From Chitinophagaceae bacterium (GTDB lineage: Bacteria > Bacteroidota > Bacteroidia > Chitinophagales > Chitinophagaceae): a stretch of 8,509 nt of DNA. The position numbers and the translations under genes were made by a program. Under the pieces are notes generated by a model. The model was not told the DNA's origin. It searched no databases and saw nothing but the letters and a program-made list of their open reading frames with translations. The DNA is taken from contig PLXD01000246.1 of NCBI GenBank assembly GCA_003151295.1, positions 1 through 8,509 on the forward strand. Direction: 5' to 3'. Below are positions 6,594 through 8,509 of this stretch, one piece after another. Positions within the stretch are counted from its first letter, which is position 1. Each line of letters begins with the position of its first letter.

Positions 6594-7514
6594 TTAATGC
6601 TTGTACGGTTCCTTATTTCTAAAAGCCGGATGGAAACGGTGAAGGGTTTCCCGGAGATATTCTCTATCCAGGTGGGTATAGATCTCGGTTGTGGTTATAC
6701 TTTCATGTCCCAGCATTTCCTGCACGGCGCGAAGATCGGCGCCTCCTTCTACCAGGTGTGTGGCAAACGAGTGGCGGAAGGTATGGGGGGAAATATGCTT
6801 GGTGATTCCGGCCTTTTTAACAAGGTCTTTCAGTATTAGAAAGATCATGACTCTGGTAAGCCTGGCTCCCCGGCGGTTGAGAAAAAGAATATCTTCATGG
6901 TCGGGTCTTGCGGGAATGTGGACCCGGATCTCTTTTTGGTAAATATTAATATATTTAATGGCGGCGTTTCCGATCGGGACCAGCCTTTCTTTGTCTCCCT
7001 TGCCGGTCACCCGGATAAAGCCGGTATCCAGGTACAGCCCGGAAATCCGTAGATTCACTACTTCGCTCACCCGCAATCCGCAGCTGTATAAAGTCTCCAG
7101 GATTGCTTTGTTGCGCCCCCCTTCAGCTTTGCTCAGATCGATCGCGGCTATAATCGATTCTATCTCGTCAATGCTTAGGACATCCGGTAGCGCTCTTTTC
7201 AATTTGGGAGCTTCCAGCAGGGCCGTCGGGTCTTTGCCTGTAATCTGTTCGATGGAGCAATATTTATAGAAGGAGCGGATGCCGGAGAGGATACGTGCTT
7301 GGGAAGTAGGGGTCATGCCCAGTTCGTGGATCCATTTGAGAAATTGCCGGAGTTGGCTCAATTCTATTTCAGCCGGTGATTTCAGCAAATGGACTTCCTG
7401 CAGAAATTGAGTCAGTTTATCTATATCCCGCAAATAGGCTTCCACTGAGTTCGGGGAGAGGGACCTCTCCAGTTGCAGCCACGCTTTGAACCCTTTCTTG
7501 TAAGATTCCCACAT
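6594..7514 (-). CDS. xerD: Tyrosine recombinase XerD/XerC type, 306 aa
   Basis: The protein is a complete Xer recombinase of normal length (about 300 residues), which resolves chromosome dimers at dif sites late in replication with a partner recombinase and FtsK. The N-terminal SAM-like DNA-binding domain spans about residues 5-90 (FKAWLQLERSLSPNSVEAYL, then QARILSGIRSFYKYC). The catalytic domain spans about 110-300 and has the full set of residues: Arg148 (SCGLRVSEVVNL), Lys172 (VTGKGDKERLVP), His244 and Arg247 (ISPHTFRHSFATHL), His270 (MLGHESI) and nucleophile Tyr279 (TTEIYTHL). The ATG at 7514 gives a start (MWESYKKGFKAWLQLER) that aligns with the usual Xer beginning. There are no attachment sites, excisionase or phage genes nearby, so this is a housekeeping enzyme rather than an integrase. 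The XerD rather than XerC label is by overall resemblance and is less certain than the family. Confidence 0.5.
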   Translation of the reverse strand: MWESYKKGFKAWLQLERSLSPNSVEAYLRDIDKLTQFLQEVHLLKSPAEIELSQLRQFLKWIHELGMTPTSQARILSGIRSFYKYCSIEQITGKDPTALLEAPKLKRALPDVLSIDEIESIIAAIDLSKAEGGRNKAILETLYSCGLRVSEVVNLRISGLYLDTGFIRVTGKGDKERLVPIGNAAIKYINIYQKEIRVHIPARPDHEDILFLNRRGARLTRVMIFLILKDLVKKAGITKHISPHTFRHSFATHLVEGGADLRAVQEMLGHESITTTEIYTHLDREYLRETLHRFHPAFRNKEPYKH

Positions 7515-7588
7515 ATGACAAGTTTAAAGTTTATCCCTGAAACCCGAAAATTTTCTTTCTAATCCGGGTGGATTTTGCCATATTACTG

Positions 7589-7596
7589 TAGGTTTG
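7589..7596 (+). promoter_or_regulatory. Bacteroidota -7 promoter box for the YkgJ-type gene
   Basis: TAGGTTTG is an exact match to the TAnnTTTG -7 element used by the Bacteroidota primary sigma factor. It lies 21 bases before the preferred ATG at 7618, implying a leader of about 14 bases. A TTTG occurs at 7574-7577 but is too close (11 bases instead of about 19-21), so the -33 element is not convincing. It falls in the 103-base gap between the divergent xerD and YkgJ genes. It also argues that the TTG at 7594 is not the translation start. Confidence 0.5.
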
Positions 7597-7617
7597 CTTC
7601 CCATAAGCCAAGTATTC

Positions 7618-8118
7618 ATGGTAACTGTCAATTTACGATCATTCAGGCAACAGGTCCGCCACAATAAAAAACGGGTAAGGAATTTTCTGTCAAGGCTGGC
7701 GAAGAAGCCACCCCGTGATCTGGTAGCGATTACACTCGAGGCGGATAAAGCTGCCTGGAAACAGACGGATTGCCTGGACTGCGCCAATTGTTGCAAGACC
7801 ATGTCGCCTACGTATACCGGGAAAGATATCAGGCGTATTTCCTCGCACCTGGGGATGACGCAAAGGGCTTTCCGCGAGAAATGGCTATATAAGGATAAAA
7901 CAGGCGATTGGATGAATGTGAAGCAGCCCTGTCAGTTCCTGGACCTGGAAACCAATAAGTGCAATATCTATTCGGTCCGGCCCCGTGATTGTGCCGGTTT
8001 CCCGCATCATACAAAAAAGAAGATGGTGGACTATATGCATATGTATAAACAAAATATTGAGTATTGCCCGGCTACTTACCGGATGGTGGAACGGATCAGG
8101 GAGGTATTGGGACGATAG
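7618..8118 (+). CDS. YkgJ family cysteine-cluster protein, 166 aa
   Basis: ATG 7618 was chosen over the in-frame TTG at 7594, which lies inside a promoter-like -7 box; the protein then begins MVTVNLRSFRQQVRHNKKRV. Residues 52-59 form CxxCxxCC (CLDCANCC), followed by Cys105 (KQPCQFLD), Cys115 (NKCNIYSVRP), Cys125 (RDCAGFP) and Cys150 (EYCPATYRM). This is the YkgJ/UPF0153 pattern, thought to bind zinc or an iron-sulfur cluster; no reaction is established. The first 45 residues are basic and probably helical. It is soluble with no signal peptide. It is divergent from xerD and converges with the YraN gene, with only three bases between the two stops, so neither has room for its own terminator outside coding sequence. 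The family assignment is strong; the function is unknown. Confidence 0.5.
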   Translation: MVTVNLRSFRQQVRHNKKRVRNFLSRLAKKPPRDLVAITLEADKAAWKQTDCLDCANCCKTMSPTYTGKDIRRISSHLGMTQRAFREKWLYKDKTGDWMNVKQPCQFLDLETNKCNIYSVRPRDCAGFPHHTKKKMVDYMHMYKQNIEYCPATYRMVERIREVLGR

Positions 8119-8121
8119 CAC

Positions 8122-8508
8122 TTACGCGTAGACATCTTCGATTAAAAAGTATTCATATTCCGGGTCGCTTTCCTTTTCGGGGTCGCTTTCCTGGCCTTTG
8201 CGGCGTGAAATGGCCAGCACATCATACTGGATCCTTTTCCAACCGGGATTCCGGTACAGGAAGGCAGCGGCGGCCCGCATCATGTTCCTGATTTTTTTAC
8301 AGGTAATGTTTTCTTCCGGATGGCCATAGACGCCGGAACTGCGGGCCTTGACCTCGATAAAATGCAATATATGCTTCTGTAAGGCGATAATATCCACTTC
8401 ATAACGTCCCTGGCGCCAGTTACGGTGAAGGATCGTATATCCTTTTCGGATCAGCCAGCCTGCCGCCAATTCTTCCCCCTTTTCTCCAAAATCATTGTGG
8501 GTAGCCAT
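8122..8508 (-). CDS. YraN/UPF0102 family nuclease-fold protein, 128 aa
   Basis: The complete gene starts at ATG 8508, one base from the window edge, and stops at TAA 8122-8124. It has the UPF0102 layout: N-terminal FGEKGEELAAGWLIRKGYTI (7-26), then RNWRQGRYEVDIIALQKHIL (29-48) and HFIEVKARSSG (49-59). Glu37, Asp39, Glu52 and Lys54 fit the PD-(D/E)xK nuclease core. Family members resemble Holliday-junction-resolvase-like and restriction endonuclease folds, but the cellular role is not established. Residues 107-118 carry an ESDPEK/ESDPEY tandem repeat inserted before the final strand (YFLIEDVYA). Nothing upstream can be judged because the window ends there. Confidence 0.5.
   Translation of the reverse strand: MATHNDFGEKGEELAAGWLIRKGYTILHRNWRQGRYEVDIIALQKHILHFIEVKARSSGVYGHPEENITCKKIRNMMRAAAAFLYRNPGWKRIQYDVLAISRRKGQESDPEKESDPEYEYFLIEDVYA
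8162..8192. repeat. 13-base direct repeat in the yraN-type gene
   Basis: GGGTCGCTTTCCT occurs at 8162-8174 and again at 8180-8192, an 18-base period. In the gene (minus strand) this encodes two six-residue units, ESDPEK and ESDPEY, near the C-terminus. The in-frame period keeps the gene open. It looks like a local tandem duplication that lengthened an acidic loop. Confidence 0.5.
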
Positions 8509-8509
8509 T

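Noticed and set aside
6594..7514. Tyrosine recombinase as an integrase of a mobile element
   Set aside because: It has Xer length and sequence, and there are no att repeats, tRNA gene, excisionase or cargo genes around it.
7519..7526. TAAACTTG as a -7 box for xerD (minus strand)
   Set aside because: It would lie only four bases before the start codon and lacks a spaced TTTG, so it is not convincing.
1..8509. CRISPR array, RNA gene or defence island
   Set aside because: No regularly spaced repeats, tRNA-like or rRNA-like sequence, and no nuclease/helicase/toxin cluster was seen on either strand.

Overview
The window looks like chromosomal DNA from a Bacteroidota bacterium, most likely near Chitinophagaceae. 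The reasons are the protein families (a large PIG-L protein with a C-terminal amidotransferase-like domain, a DUF2911-TPR lipoprotein/secreted-type protein, a Bacteroidota-style Branch/GT14 glycosyltransferase), the absence of Shine-Dalgarno sequences before the starts, and one exact TAnnTTTG -7 element. This assignment is inference from family resemblance; no rRNA or marker gene was available.

Left part, 1-4153, plus strand: an apparent operon. It holds the 3' 692 codons of a PIG-L family deacetylase (start lies before the window), two very small membrane proteins not usually caught by gene callers (50 and 41 residues), and a 577-residue sodium:solute symporter whose ATG overlaps the TGA of the second small gene. 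A plausible reading is uptake of a solute by the symporter and amide hydrolysis of it, or of a related N-acyl compound, by the deacetylase; the substrate cannot be read from sequence.

Middle, 4150-5594: a heptamer-based inverted repeat separates the symporter from a convergent, minus-strand DUF2911 gene with a TPR tail. Upstream of that gene is a 505-base stretch without an intact gene. It contains a 61-residue coding remnant resembling the end of a TonB C-terminal-type domain, a 12-base palindrome, and then an abrupt change to AT-rich sequence.

Right part, 5595-8509: a lone GT14-type glycosyltransferase (plus), convergent with a complete XerD-type tyrosine recombinase (minus). XerD is divergent from a YkgJ-type cysteine-cluster protein (plus), which converges with a YraN/UPF0102 nuclease-fold protein (minus) with 3 bases between stops. 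These last three are ordinary housekeeping-type genes.

I did not find a CRISPR array, RNA gene, transposon, phage module or defence island. The most unusual items are the two small membrane genes fused translationally to the symporter, the pseudogene/composition break at 5137-5322, the inverted repeat at 4150-4207 and a short repeat insert in the PIG-L gene.
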